Under the pieces are notes generated by a model. That model saw only the letters and a list, made by a program, of their open reading frames with translations. It was not told the origin of the DNA and did no database searches. The translations under genes were made by a program, and so were the position numbers. Of a DNA stretch of 64,000 bases, positions 16,464-25,476 are shown piece by piece (within the stretch, counting starts at the first letter, position 1; each line of letters begins with the position of its first letter). Source of the DNA: Kibdelosporangium aridum (lineage in GTDB: Bacteria; Actinomycetota; Actinomycetes; Mycobacteriales; Pseudonocardiaceae); the NCBI RefSeq assembly GCF_900176515.1, contig NZ_FWXV01000003.1:1-64000 (forward strand), in the 5' to 3' direction.

Positions 16464-18224
16464 GTGACCATCGCACCGAAACCTGTCGAGGTTCACTCCG
16501 TGACAAGCAGGCCGGTCAAGGGCAAGGCGTTCCTTCAGTGGTTCCGGACGACCGATCACAAGCAGATCGGCGTGTTGTACCTGATGACGTCGTTCGGGTT
16601 CTTCATGGCCGGTGGGCTGATGGCGTTGCTGATGCGCACCGAGCTGGGCTGGCCGGGCCTGCAGTTCCTCTCGCCGGAGCAGTACAACCAGCTGTTCACC
16701 ATGCACGGCACCATCATGATGCTGCTGTATGCGACGCCCAACGTGTTCGGGTTCGCCAACTTCGTGCTGCCGCTGCAGATCGGCTCACCGGACGTGGCCT
16801 TTCCGCGGCTCAACGCCATGTCGTACTGGCTGTACCTGTTCGGTGGGCTCATCACGCTGTCCGGGTTCCTCACGCCGGGTGGCGCGGCGGACTTCGGCTG
16901 GACTGCGTACACACCGCTTTCGCTGGACACGCATTCGCCCGGGGTGGGCAGCGATCTGTGGAACGTCGGGCTGATCATCGGTGGCCTGTCCACGATCCTC
17001 GGCGCGGTCAACATGATCACCACCGTGGTGTGCCTGCGTGCGCCGGGGATGACGATGTGGCGGATGCCGATCTTCACCTGGAACATCTTCTTCACCAGCA
17101 TCCTCGTACTGATCGCGTTCCCGGTCTTCACCGCCGCGTTGTTCGGGTTGCTGGCCGACCGGCACCTCGGGGCGCACGTGTTCGACCCCGCCAACGGCGG
17201 CGCGATCATGTTCCAGCACATGTTCTGGTTCTTCGGCCATCCCGAGGTCTACATCGTCGCCCTGCCGTACTTCGGCATCGTGTCCGAGATCATCCCGGTG
17301 TTCAGCCGGAAACCCTTGTTCGGGTACAAGGCCCTGGTGTGGGCGACGGTGTCGATCACGACCCTGTCGGTGGTGGTGTGGGCGCACCACATGTTCGCCA
17401 CCGGCGCGGTGTTGTTGCCGTTCTTCGCGTTCATGACGTTCCTGATCGCGGTGCCGACCGGGGTGAAGTTCTTCAACTGGAGCCTGACCATGTGGAAGGG
17501 CACACTCACCATGCGGACGCCGATGCTGTTCTCGGTCGGCTTCCTGGTGACGTTCCTGCTCGGCGGCCTGACCGGGGTCCTGCTCGCGTCACCGCCGATC
17601 AACTTCCACGTGCACGACACGTACTTCGTGGTCGCGCACTTCCACTACGTGCTGTTCGGCACGATCGTGTTCGCCACGTTCGCCGGGATCTACTTCTGGT
17701 TCCCCAAGATCACCGGCAGGCACCTGGACGAGACACTGGGCAAGCTGCACTTCTGGACCACGTTCCTCGGCTTCCACATGACGTTCCTCGTCCAGCACTG
17801 GCTGGGCAACGAGGGCATGCCGCGCCGCTACGCCGACTACCTGCCGTCCGACGAGTTCACCACCCTGCACGTCATCTCCACCATCGGCTCCTACGTGCTT
17901 GGCGCGTCCGTCCTGCCGTTCATCTGGAACGTGGTCAAGAGCTACCGGTACGGCCAACGCGCTGACGCGGACGACCCGTGGGGCTTCGGCAATTCACTGG
18001 AATGGGCCACCAGCAGCCCGCCGCCGCGGCACAACTTCCTGGAACTGCCGAAGATCCGCTCCGAACGCCCGGCGTTCGAACTGCACTACCCGCACATGGT
18101 CGAACGCATCCGCGCCGAAGCACATTCAGGCAAAGGCCAGAGCAGCCGCGCGGCCGCGCCCTCGGAGATCGGCGCGGCCAAAGCCCAAGGGGACGACGGA
18201 GCCGGTGACCCACGCGAAAAGTGA
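16464..18224 (+). CDS. ctaD: Cytochrome c oxidase subunit I (aa3-type)
   Basis: This 586-aa heme-copper oxidase core subunit carries heme a, heme a3 and CuB; it reduces O2 and pumps protons in the membrane. Twelve helices are apparent, with family motifs FFGHPEVYI, the His-His CuB pair in VWAHHMF and the HFHYVLFG heme-ligand helix. The GTG at 16464 (VTIAPKP) has GGAGAG 4 nt upstream and replaces a longer open frame from 16263 that lies antisense to the hydrolase remnant. No other oxidase subunits are adjacent; a stand-alone ctaD is common in actinobacteria. Confidence 0.97.
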   Translation: MTIAPKPVEVHSVTSRPVKGKAFLQWFRTTDHKQIGVLYLMTSFGFFMAGGLMALLMRTELGWPGLQFLSPEQYNQLFTMHGTIMMLLYATPNVFGFANFVLPLQIGSPDVAFPRLNAMSYWLYLFGGLITLSGFLTPGGAADFGWTAYTPLSLDTHSPGVGSDLWNVGLIIGGLSTILGAVNMITTVVCLRAPGMTMWRMPIFTWNIFFTSILVLIAFPVFTAALFGLLADRHLGAHVFDPANGGAIMFQHMFWFFGHPEVYIVALPYFGIVSEIIPVFSRKPLFGYKALVWATVSITTLSVVVWAHHMFATGAVLLPFFAFMTFLIAVPTGVKFFNWSLTMWKGTLTMRTPMLFSVGFLVTFLLGGLTGVLLASPPINFHVHDTYFVVAHFHYVLFGTIVFATFAGIYFWFPKITGRHLDETLGKLHFWTTFLGFHMTFLVQHWLGNEGMPRRYADYLPSDEFTTLHVISTIGSYVLGASVLPFIWNVVKSYRYGQRADADDPWGFGNSLEWATSSPPPRHNFLELPKIRSERPAFELHYPHMVERIRAEAHSGKGQSSRAAAPSEIGAAKAQGDDGAGDPREK

Positions 18225-18576
18225 CCCGCGGGCGATCAACGATCACCCGACCCCCTGGTCGATCCGAGCGCCGATGGCTGGTTCAGGCAATCTCAGGCCG
18301 GTCCGGGCGAGAGCCTCGTCAAGCTGGCCGCGCAACGGCGCCCTGTCCGGACTCATCTTGAGAACCGCTGGCCTTCCGTCAGGCCATTGAGAGCGCCTGA
18401 CGACAGAAGAGGCTCTCAGGGACCGGATTGCACCCGGGCCACGGCACACCGAGCTCCGGCATGACAAAAACCTGGCTCGTCAAGAACGTTGACGTTGCCG
18501 CACGTGGAACCCTAACCTGCGTCTTGAGAGCGCTCTCAAGCTATCGGACCACCCACCCCTGCACCCGGGAGGTCTC
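18225..18576. other. 352-nt intergenic region upstream of the GH76-GH43 operon
   Basis: No coding gene is supported here. It holds a 7-bp stem with 17-nt loop just after ctaD (TGAGAGC at 18388-18394 with GCTCTCA at 18412-18418), usable as a weak terminator, and the 18-bp LacI-type palindrome. The left arm of the stem extends to TTGAGAGCGC, the same string as the palindrome half-site. Confidence 0.5.
18523..18540. promoter_or_regulatory. LacI-type operator palindrome before the glycosidase operon
   Basis: CTTGAGAGCGCTCTCAAG is an 18-bp perfect palindrome with the central CG typical of LacI/GalR-family sites, including actinomycete sugar operators built around GAGCGCTC. It lies 37 nt before the GH76 start. 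No LacI gene is in the window, so the regulator acts in trans. Confidence 0.75.
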
Positions 18577-20115
18577 GTGTTGAGAGCTGTCCTGCTGCCG
18601 CCCACTGTCCTTGCCACCCTTGTGCTCGGCGTCCCGCCCGAGTCCACGTCGCCGCCGCCGGAAGCCCCAGCGATGGTCTGCGACGACTACTACTGCGACA
18701 CCCGTGATCCCGCGCTGCCGCTCAGTTCGCAGCGATCCGCCTACCGGCCTGACGAACCGGCGGTGCTGGCGGCCACAGTCTGCAACAAGTACTGCGACGC
18801 TCGCGATCCCGCGCTGGCGCCCGCCACTCGATTCGCTCAGACGGTCACCGTGAGCGGACGGCAAATCTCCCTGTACTTCAACGACACCGACGCGATGGGC
18901 TGGGCTGCGATCGGCGCTGGCGCGCAAGGCGACGCCGTCTGGCTTGACCGGTCGTTCGACGCCGGGGTCAGCTGGAACTCGGGCTCCAAGCTGGGTGAAA
19001 CGCGCATCCCCGCGGGCGTCACGGGTTGGCGCACGATGATGTACAACGTGGACGACTGGGCCAACCTCGGCGTTGGTCTGTTGCGTGCTTGCGGCCAGCC
19101 TGCCGGATCGTCCGCCATCGCGTGCACCAGTTGGTACCGCACAACTTGGAACGCAGCCGAACGCCGGACCGCGGCAGCCACCGCCCTCATGCAGCGCTAC
19201 AACCTCAGCACAGGCCTGTTCGACACCACTGGATGGTGGAACTCCGCCAACGCGCTCACCGCCATCATCGACAACATCCGAGTGACGGGCATGGGCAGTT
19301 ATCGCTACGCCATCGCACGCACCTATGACCTCAACCTCCGCGCCTGGCAAGGAAATTTCATCAACGACTACAACGACGACATCGCTTGGTGGGGCCTGGC
19401 GTGGCTCGACGCCTACGACTTGACTGGCGACAGCAGGTACCTCAACACCGCGAGGGTGGGCGCGGACCACATTTTCCGCTACTGGGACTCGGTGTGCGGT
19501 GGCGGCGTGTGGTGGAGCGCCAGCAAAACGTACAAGAACGCCATCACCAACGCTCTGTACGTCCAATTCAACGCCGCTCTGCACAACAGAATCCCCGGCG
19601 ACACCGTCTACTTGCAGCGCGCCCGCGCAGGCTGGACGTGGTTCCGCAACAGCAAGATGATCAACAGCTCCAACCTGGTCAACGATGGCCTCACCACAGC
19701 CACGTGCGCCAACAACGGCCAGACACCGTGGAGCTACAACCAGGGCGTTCCCCTTGCCGCACTGGTGGAACTGAGTCGGGCGACCGGTGACGCGAGCTTG
19801 ATCGCCCAAGCACGCACCCTGGCCGACGCCTCGACTTCCAGTACGTTCCTCAACCCTGGCGGCATCCTGTTCGACAACGGCGGCGGCGGGGATGTGCCGT
19901 CCTTCAAGGGAATCTACGTACGAGGACTGGCCGCACTGAACAGAACCCTCGCTGACCGCCCGTACACCGCGTACCTGCGCCGCCAGGCCGATTCGGCCTA
20001 CACACGCGATCGCTCCAGTGCCGACTCGTACGACCAACCGTGGGCTGGGCCGTTCCAACGCAGTGACGGTGCACGACAGCACAGTGCGGTCGACCTGATG
20101 AACGCAGCCGACTAG
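18577..20115 (+). CDS. Secreted glycoside hydrolase family 76 (alpha-1,6-mannanase-like)
   Basis: A 512-aa secreted (alpha/alpha)6-barrel glycosidase. The catalytic Asp-Asp pair characteristic of GH76 is in NDDIAWWGLAWLDAY; further family features are WWNSANALTAI and WSYNQGVPLAALVEL. A signal peptide (residues 1-20) is followed by two copies of a short Cys motif, VCDDYYCDTRDPALP and VCNKYCDARDPALAP, before the barrel. The GTG at 18577 has GGGAGG 4 nt upstream. GH76 enzymes cut alpha-1,6-mannan such as fungal or mycobacterial mannan. A LacI-type palindrome precedes it, and GH43 follows immediately. Confidence 0.9.
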   Translation: MLRAVLLPPTVLATLVLGVPPESTSPPPEAPAMVCDDYYCDTRDPALPLSSQRSAYRPDEPAVLAATVCNKYCDARDPALAPATRFAQTVTVSGRQISLYFNDTDAMGWAAIGAGAQGDAVWLDRSFDAGVSWNSGSKLGETRIPAGVTGWRTMMYNVDDWANLGVGLLRACGQPAGSSAIACTSWYRTTWNAAERRTAAATALMQRYNLSTGLFDTTGWWNSANALTAIIDNIRVTGMGSYRYAIARTYDLNLRAWQGNFINDYNDDIAWWGLAWLDAYDLTGDSRYLNTARVGADHIFRYWDSVCGGGVWWSASKTYKNAITNALYVQFNAALHNRIPGDTVYLQRARAGWTWFRNSKMINSSNLVNDGLTTATCANNGQTPWSYNQGVPLAALVELSRATGDASLIAQARTLADASTSSTFLNPGGILFDNGGGGDVPSFKGIYVRGLAALNRTLADRPYTAYLRRQADSAYTRDRSSADSYDQPWAGPFQRSDGARQHSAVDLMNAAD

Positions 20116-21621
20116 ATGGGATGGAATGTGGCAGCACCAAGGCGTGGCAAGATTCTCGCGGCAGCGCTCGCAGTTCTGTTGATCGGCGGCGTGGCCACGG
20201 CCCCACCTTCCGAGGCAGCACCCGACTACTCGACTGCGGAGGCGGGCAACCCCTTCGTGGACGGGTGGTACGCCGATCCCGATGTGGCGGTCTACAACAA
20301 CACCTATTGGGTGTTCCCCACATCGTCGAGGCCATATGAGGAGCAGACCTATCTTGACGCTTTCTCCTCCCCTGACCTGATCAACTGGACGAAGCATCCG
20401 AACGTCCTCACCACAGCCAACGTTTCGTGGGCCCACAAGGCCGTATGGGCCCCGGCACCCGTGCAGCGCAACGGCAAGTACTACCTGTACTTCGCCGCCA
20501 ACGACATCCAGAGCAATTCCGAACTCGGCGGCATCGGTGTCGCGGTCGCCGACAGGCCGGAAGGCCCGTACACCGACGCCATCGGCCGACCGCTGATCAG
20601 CCAGTTCGTCAACGGCGCCCAGCCGATCGACCAGGACGTGTTCATCGACTCCGACGGCCAGGCGTACATGTACTACGGCGGCTGGAGACACGCGAACGTG
20701 GTCAAGCTCAACACCGACATGACCAGCCTCGGCCGCTTCGACGACGGCACGACGTACAAGGAGATCACGCCGTCGAACTACACCGAGGGCGCGCAGATGC
20801 TGAAGCGCAACGGCAAGTACTACCTGATGTGGTCCGAGGACTACTGGGGCGGGCCGAACTACTCCGTGTCCTACGCGATGTCGGACTCGCCGACCGGGCC
20901 GTTCACCAGGATCGGCAAGGTACTCAGCCAGGATCCCGCGGTGGCACGGGGTTCCGGTCACAACTCCGTGCTCAACATTCCCGGCACGGACATCTGGTAC
21001 ATCGTCTACCACCGCCGGCCGCTGAGCCGGACGGACATCAACCACCGGCAGATCAGCTACGACCGGATGTACTTCAACGCCGACGGCACCATCCAGCCGG
21101 TGACCATGAAGGTCAAGGACAACTTCCAGGACCGCAACGCGGTGGGCTGGACGACTTACGGCGGTTCTTGGTCGGCGTCATCCAGCCGATACGACACTTC
21201 AGCCTCATTCGGCGGCAAGGCGTTGTTGGACACCAACTTCTCGAACTTCGTGCATGACGCCGATGTCATTACGAAGTCCGCGAACGGGGACAGCGGAGTC
21301 GTGTTCCGGGTGTCCCAGCCCGCTACGGGGACAGACAGCTACCGCGGCTACTACGCCGGGATCAGTGGATCGGGCCGTGTCCTGTTGGGCAAGGCCGACA
21401 ACAACTGGACCCAGCTGGCATCGGTGCCGATGATCATCAGGCCCGGCACCTCCTACCGACTCCGGGTGGAGGCCGTCGGGTCGTCGATCAAGGTGTACGT
21501 CGATGACATGTCCACACCCAAGATCGTCACAAGCGACACGAGTTTCACCAGTGGCGCCAACGGTGTCCGCGTGTTCAACACCGCCGCCAGTTTCGACAAC
21601 ATCTCGATCACGCACAGATGA
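20116..21621 (+). CDS. Secreted glycoside hydrolase family 43 with C-terminal LamG-like domain
   Basis: The 501-aa protein has a Tat/Sec-like leader (RRGKILAAALAVLLIGG), a five-bladed GH43 propeller (residues about 45-330) and a beta-sandwich of about 150 residues. The three catalytic carboxylates appear in YADPDVAVY (base Asp), PIDQDVFID and YTEGAQML (acid Glu). GH43 acts on arabinan, xylan or galactan side chains. The start is either ATG 20116, directly after the GH76 stop, or GTG 20128; both are coupled. A 17-bp terminator follows, closing a two-gene operon for polysaccharide breakdown. Confidence 0.9.
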   Translation: MGWNVAAPRRGKILAAALAVLLIGGVATAPPSEAAPDYSTAEAGNPFVDGWYADPDVAVYNNTYWVFPTSSRPYEEQTYLDAFSSPDLINWTKHPNVLTTANVSWAHKAVWAPAPVQRNGKYYLYFAANDIQSNSELGGIGVAVADRPEGPYTDAIGRPLISQFVNGAQPIDQDVFIDSDGQAYMYYGGWRHANVVKLNTDMTSLGRFDDGTTYKEITPSNYTEGAQMLKRNGKYYLMWSEDYWGGPNYSVSYAMSDSPTGPFTRIGKVLSQDPAVARGSGHNSVLNIPGTDIWYIVYHRRPLSRTDINHRQISYDRMYFNADGTIQPVTMKVKDNFQDRNAVGWTTYGGSWSASSSRYDTSASFGGKALLDTNFSNFVHDADVITKSANGDSGVVFRVSQPATGTDSYRGYYAGISGSGRVLLGKADNNWTQLASVPMIIRPGTSYRLRVEAVGSSIKVYVDDMSTPKIVTSDTSFTSGANGVRVFNTAASFDNISITHR

Positions 21622-21638
21622 CCTTCACCGAGAAGAAA

Positions 21639-21679
21639 ATGACGGCTTTGACCTGAGAGTCCCAGGTCAAAGCCGTCAT
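21639..21679. terminator. Strong hairpin terminator after GH43
   Basis: A perfect 17-bp stem (left arm ATGACGGCTTTGACCTG at 21639-21655, right arm 21663-21679) with a 7-nt loop. It lies between the convergent GH43 and TAP-hydrolase genes and probably serves both. Confidence 0.88.
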
Positions 21680-21717
21680 GCGGCTGCTTTGGATACGTGA
21701 TCCTGCCGCAGTCGTTC

Positions 21718-23193
21718 TCAGCCGATGAAGTCGGCGACGCTCGGCGGCAGGGGCAGCGTGCTGTTGACCGCCGGCTGGGTCTGCACCGGGCAGTGCGTGT
21801 TCGGTGGTGGCACGTCACCCTTCAGCAGATAGTTGTGGATGTGGTCACGCGAGCAGGTGTCGCGGAAGTACATGCCGTGACCACCGCCGTCGTAGGTCAC
21901 CAGCGGCATCTTGCTCTGCTTCGCGACGGCCAGCGCCCACGGGTACACGGTGGCCGGGTCGTAGCGGGAGTTGGTGATCAGGATCGGCGGAACCTTCTTG
22001 CTCAGCTTGAGCTTGTGCGGCGGGTTGGTCGGCTTGCCCGGCCAGCCGAGGCAGACCACGGCCCACGTGTTGTAGTTGGTGAACCGGACGTTCGGCGCGA
22101 CCTTGGCGAGCTTGTCGGTCAGCCTGCTCAGCTCGCCGAAGCTGTTGATCCGGATGTTCCAGTCGTTGCACCAGATCGGCCGGCTCGGCTCGTTGCGCAG
22201 CGCGAGCGGCGCGGCGGTCACGTTCATCGGCGCACCCTGCTCGAAGGACTTGATGTAGTCGGCGAGCTCGGCCCACCGCTCGTTGACCACCCACCGCTCC
22301 AGGCTCAGCGCGAAGTCGACCGGGTTGAGCTTCCTCGCCGGGTCGCTCGGATCGGTCAGCTCGCCATTGGCGGCCTTGTCGTAAAGCTGCTTCACCAGCG
22401 CGGGAACGTCCCTGCCGTGCAGTGAACAGGTCGTTTCCTTCTTGCACCACTCGATGAAGAACCCGAACATCTCCTCGCGCAGGTAGGTCTCCGTACGCAT
22501 GAAGTCCCAGGTGTTGTCGATGCTGTGGTCCATTGTGGAGTCAAGGACGAGCCGGCCGACCCGGTCGGGGAAGATTTCGGCGTACTGCTGGCCGCGCAGC
22601 GTGCCGTAGGACACGCCGTAGTAGTTGAGCTTCTTCTCGCCGAGCGCGGCGCGAATGGCGTCCATGTCCTTGACGTCGCTGATGGTGTCGACGTGGTCGA
22701 AGATCGGGCCGGTGCGCTGGCGGCAATCCTCGATGTAGGCCTTGTTCTGCTCCAGCTGCTTGGCGAACTGTTCGGCCGTGGACGGCCAGCTGCGGATCTG
22801 GTTGTCGGTCTCGCAGATGATCGGGCTGCTGCCGCCGATGCCACGCGAGTCGTAGCTGACGACGTCGTAGCGCTGGTAGATGGGATCGGTGAAGATCGCA
22901 CGGGACTTCAGGTCCGCCGCACCCGCGCCACCCGGCCCGCCCGGGCCGTACATCAAGGTGCCGAGCTTGTCCGCGCCCTCAACGGCTTTGCGACGGACAA
23001 GCGACAGTTCGATCTTGTCGCCGTCCGGCTTGCCCCAGTCCACCGGCACGGCGAGCTTGGCGCACTCGACCTCCGGCTTGTCGGTACACGGTTTCCAGTC
23101 GATCGTGGTGCTCGCCTGCGCCGCAGGCACGACCGTCAGCAGCGGTCCGACGACCAGCGCCGCGGCAGCTGCCGACATGAGTGAAAGTCTCAC
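21718..23193 (-). CDS. Secreted alpha/beta hydrolase, TAP (tripeptidyl aminopeptidase-like) family
   Basis: A 491-aa exported serine hydrolase. The signal peptide (LMSAAAAALVVGPLLTVVPAAQA) precedes a peptidase S33-type core with oxyanion region GPGGPGGAG, nucleophile elbow GVSYG, acid in NSRYDPAT and His in GGGHGMYF; the TAP-like C-terminal domain contains the last two. The GTG at 23193 has AAGGGG 6 nt upstream; the ATG at 23199 abuts that SD. Such enzymes release N-terminal tripeptides in Streptomyces, but many act as esterases or general hydrolases. It is one of three paralogues in this window. Confidence 0.9.
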   Translation of the reverse strand: MRLSLMSAAAAALVVGPLLTVVPAAQASTTIDWKPCTDKPEVECAKLAVPVDWGKPDGDKIELSLVRRKAVEGADKLGTLMYGPGGPGGAGAADLKSRAIFTDPIYQRYDVVSYDSRGIGGSSPIICETDNQIRSWPSTAEQFAKQLEQNKAYIEDCRQRTGPIFDHVDTISDVKDMDAIRAALGEKKLNYYGVSYGTLRGQQYAEIFPDRVGRLVLDSTMDHSIDNTWDFMRTETYLREEMFGFFIEWCKKETTCSLHGRDVPALVKQLYDKAANGELTDPSDPARKLNPVDFALSLERWVVNERWAELADYIKSFEQGAPMNVTAAPLALRNEPSRPIWCNDWNIRINSFGELSRLTDKLAKVAPNVRFTNYNTWAVVCLGWPGKPTNPPHKLKLSKKVPPILITNSRYDPATVYPWALAVAKQSKMPLVTYDGGGHGMYFRDTCSRDHIHNYLLKGDVPPPNTHCPVQTQPAVNSTLPLPPSVADFIG

Positions 23194-23343
23194 TGGCATC
23201 CCCTTGTTTGTGGTCAAGATCCACCTACAGGAGGGGCCGAGTCTGGCGGGCGACCGCAGGGGCGGACTACCCGCGAAGGTATGGTCGGGTATCGGCCATT
23301 TGGCCATTTGTGGGTGGATTGCTCAGCCGATGCCGACGGTCTG

Positions 23344-24312
23344 TCACTCGGGCTCGCTCCGGCCGACCCAGCGGTGATAAGCATCCAGGTCGACGTTGCT
23401 GCCGCAGATCACACTGACGACGTGACGGCCGGCGAAACGGTCGCGATCTTCCAGTACGGCAGCGACACCGAGGGCGGCTGAGGGCTCGACGACCAGGCCC
23501 GTGTGCTCCAGAAGCATCTGCATGCCCGCCACGATCGACGACTCATGGACGAGGACAGCGTCGTCAGCCACCGCGAGGAGGTCGTCGAGCACCTCTGGGA
23601 TCGGGTACCGGCCTGCGACGCCGTCAGCGATGGTGTCGGCCGATTCGGTGGTGATCACGCGGCGCTCGTGGAAGGAGCGGGTCATCGCCGGTGCACCCAT
23701 GGGCTGCACGCAGATCACTTCGACTCCGGGTGTCAGCGTCTTGAGCACGTAGCCAACGCCGGTGGCCATCGCGCCGCCACCCAGGGCGATCAGCACAGTG
23801 TCGACCGGGGTTTCCGCCAGCTCAAGGCCGATCGTCGCGGCGCCCTCGCAGGTCTCGATGTCCAGGCTGTCCTCGAGCAGCCGGATGTCGCGCTGTCGCG
23901 CGACTGTCACTGCTCGCTCGCGGGCCATTTCGAAGTCGCCGTCCACCAGTTCCAGCTCCGCGCCCAATGCGCGGATCCGGTTGAGTTTGGCGACGGGTGC
24001 CTGCCGCGATGCCACGACCGTCACGTCGAGGCCACGGCGGCGGCCGGACCAACTGAGTGCCTGACCGAGGTTGCCGGCACTGGCGCACACCACTGCGGTC
24101 CTGCCCTGCTCGGTCAGCAGGCTCGTGACGAGCTCGGTGCCTCTGCCCTTGAAGCTGCGGACCGGGTTCGCCGTTTCCAGTTTGACGCTGACAGTGCAGC
24201 CAAGCTGGCTTCCCAGTGCATCGCACCGGTACATCGGGGTGTTCAGAAACACCGGGTTGATCACGCGGCGTGCGGCGTGGATCCGGTCAAGATCAAGGCG
24301 GGTCCGAAGCAC
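23344..24312 (-). CDS. PLP-dependent threonine/serine dehydratase-like enzyme
   Basis: A 322-aa fold-type II PLP enzyme of the TdcB/IlvA family. The Schiff-base lysine is in NPVRSFKGRG (Lys55), the phosphate-binding loop is ALGGGAMATGV, and the ASAGNLGQALSW segment matches the substrate Asn loop. No ACT regulatory domain is present, so it is of catabolic type. It would deaminate serine or threonine, though related enzymes act on phenylserine or other hydroxy amino acids. It starts with GTG at 24312 preceded by AAGG and lies 26 nt downstream of the TerC gene on the same strand. Confidence 0.88.
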   Translation of the reverse strand: MLRTRLDLDRIHAARRVINPVFLNTPMYRCDALGSQLGCTVSVKLETANPVRSFKGRGTELVTSLLTEQGRTAVVCASAGNLGQALSWSGRRRGLDVTVVASRQAPVAKLNRIRALGAELELVDGDFEMARERAVTVARQRDIRLLEDSLDIETCEGAATIGLELAETPVDTVLIALGGGAMATGVGYVLKTLTPGVEVICVQPMGAPAMTRSFHERRVITTESADTIADGVAGRYPIPEVLDDLLAVADDAVLVHESSIVAGMQMLLEHTGLVVEPSAALGVAAVLEDRDRFAGRHVVSVICGSNVDLDAYHRWVGRSEPE

Positions 24313-24338
24313 GCCGAGACCTTATCGGGGATGGCGGG

Positions 24339-25343
24339 CTATTCGTCACCGGTTTTCGCTGGTGGGTTGGCCCGCAGCGAACCTGGGTGGGCTTTGGCCG
24401 AGGGGTCGCGGCTGGTCTTGATCAGGCTGGCCACGGTCACGATCACCAGGATGGCCAGGATGACGCCGAGGCTGACCGGCGTCGGCACTTCCGGTACTCG
24501 CTCGTCGATGTCGACGTGCGCCCAGTGCAGGATCAGTTTGACGCCGATGAAGGCCAGGATCACCGAGAGCCCGGCCGAGAGGTACACCAGCCGGTCGAGC
24601 AGGCCTTTGACGAGGAAGAACAAGGCGCGCAGGCCGAGCAGGGCGAAGGCGTTGGCGGTGAAGACGATGTAGGGCTCTTCGGTCACGCCGAACACCGCGG
24701 GGATGGAGTCCAGCGCGAACAGCAGGTCGACCCCGCCGATGGCCACGAGCACGATGAACAGCGGAGTGGCCAGCCTGCGCCCGTCGACGCGAGTGAAGAT
24801 CTTGCTGCCGGCGTACTGGTCGGTGACCGGCACGATCCGGCGTGCGGTGTTGACGACGAGGTTGTTCTCGATGTCGGGGTCTTCGTTGCGGTGCCTGAAC
24901 AACTGCACGGCTGTGTAGATCAGCAGCAGTCCGAAGAGGAGGAACATGAACGAGAACAACGCGAGCAAGGTGGCGCCGAGCGCGATGAATATCGCGCGCA
25001 TCACCAGTGCCAGCACGATGCCGAACGTGAGCACCTTGTGCTGGTGCTCTTCCGGCACGGCGAACGTGGTCATGATGATGACGAAGACGAAAAGGTTGTC
25101 GACGGACAGGCTCTTTTCGACGATGTAACCGGCGAAGTACTCCGCGCCCGCGCCGCCGCCGTACACGCTCGCGAACCACACTCCGAACGCGATCGCGATC
25201 AGGACGTAGAAGATGGACCACAGGCTCGCCTCACGGAACCCGACCCGGTGCGGCCGGACGCTGGCGAGGATGAGATCCACAGCCAGCAGCACAAGGATGA
25301 GGCCGATGGTGACTGCCCAGGTCAGCCCGTTGATCTCGAGCAC
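24339..25343 (-). CDS. TerC-family integral membrane protein
   Basis: A 334-aa protein with about nine hydrophobic helices and the family's conserved acidic motifs SLSVDNLFVFV and LFALDSIPAVFGVTEEPYIVF. TerC proteins are linked to tellurite resistance and to metal (Mn) efflux during membrane protein metallation. The GTG at 25343 (VLEINGLTW) has GGAGGT 4 nt upstream. The central loop and C-terminal tail are charged and cytosolic. It may be cotranscribed with the PLP dehydratase, with no obvious functional link. Confidence 0.93.
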   Translation of the reverse strand: MLEINGLTWAVTIGLILVLLAVDLILASVRPHRVGFREASLWSIFYVLIAIAFGVWFASVYGGGAGAEYFAGYIVEKSLSVDNLFVFVIIMTTFAVPEEHQHKVLTFGIVLALVMRAIFIALGATLLALFSFMFLLFGLLLIYTAVQLFRHRNEDPDIENNLVVNTARRIVPVTDQYAGSKIFTRVDGRRLATPLFIVLVAIGGVDLLFALDSIPAVFGVTEEPYIVFTANAFALLGLRALFFLVKGLLDRLVYLSAGLSVILAFIGVKLILHWAHVDIDERVPEVPTPVSLGVILAILVIVTVASLIKTSRDPSAKAHPGSLRANPPAKTGDE

Positions 25344-25430
25344 TGTACCTCCGGTTCGCCCGGTTGTGACGCCGTATCCAACCGTAGTGGACACACGATC
25401 ACGCCGCGCGCCAAGCCAATGACCGGTGGG

Positions 25431-25466
25431 GCACCGGCACCCGCGAGGGTGACAATGCCCCGGTGC
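25431..25466 (-). terminator. Possible terminator after the phosphodiesterase-jacalin gene
   Basis: GCACCGG (25431-25437) pairs with CCGGTGC (25460-25466), and CACCC-GCGA-GGGTG lies nested inside. The structure sits 11 nt beyond the stop of the minus-strand gene at 25477. Confidence 0.5.
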
Positions 25467-25476
25467 GCTGACCTTG

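Noticed and set aside
18541..21045. 834-codon minus-strand open frame opposite the GH76 and GH43 genes
   Set aside because: No family features, Val/Arg/Gly-rich, and it would cross the LacI-type operator and both glycosidases.
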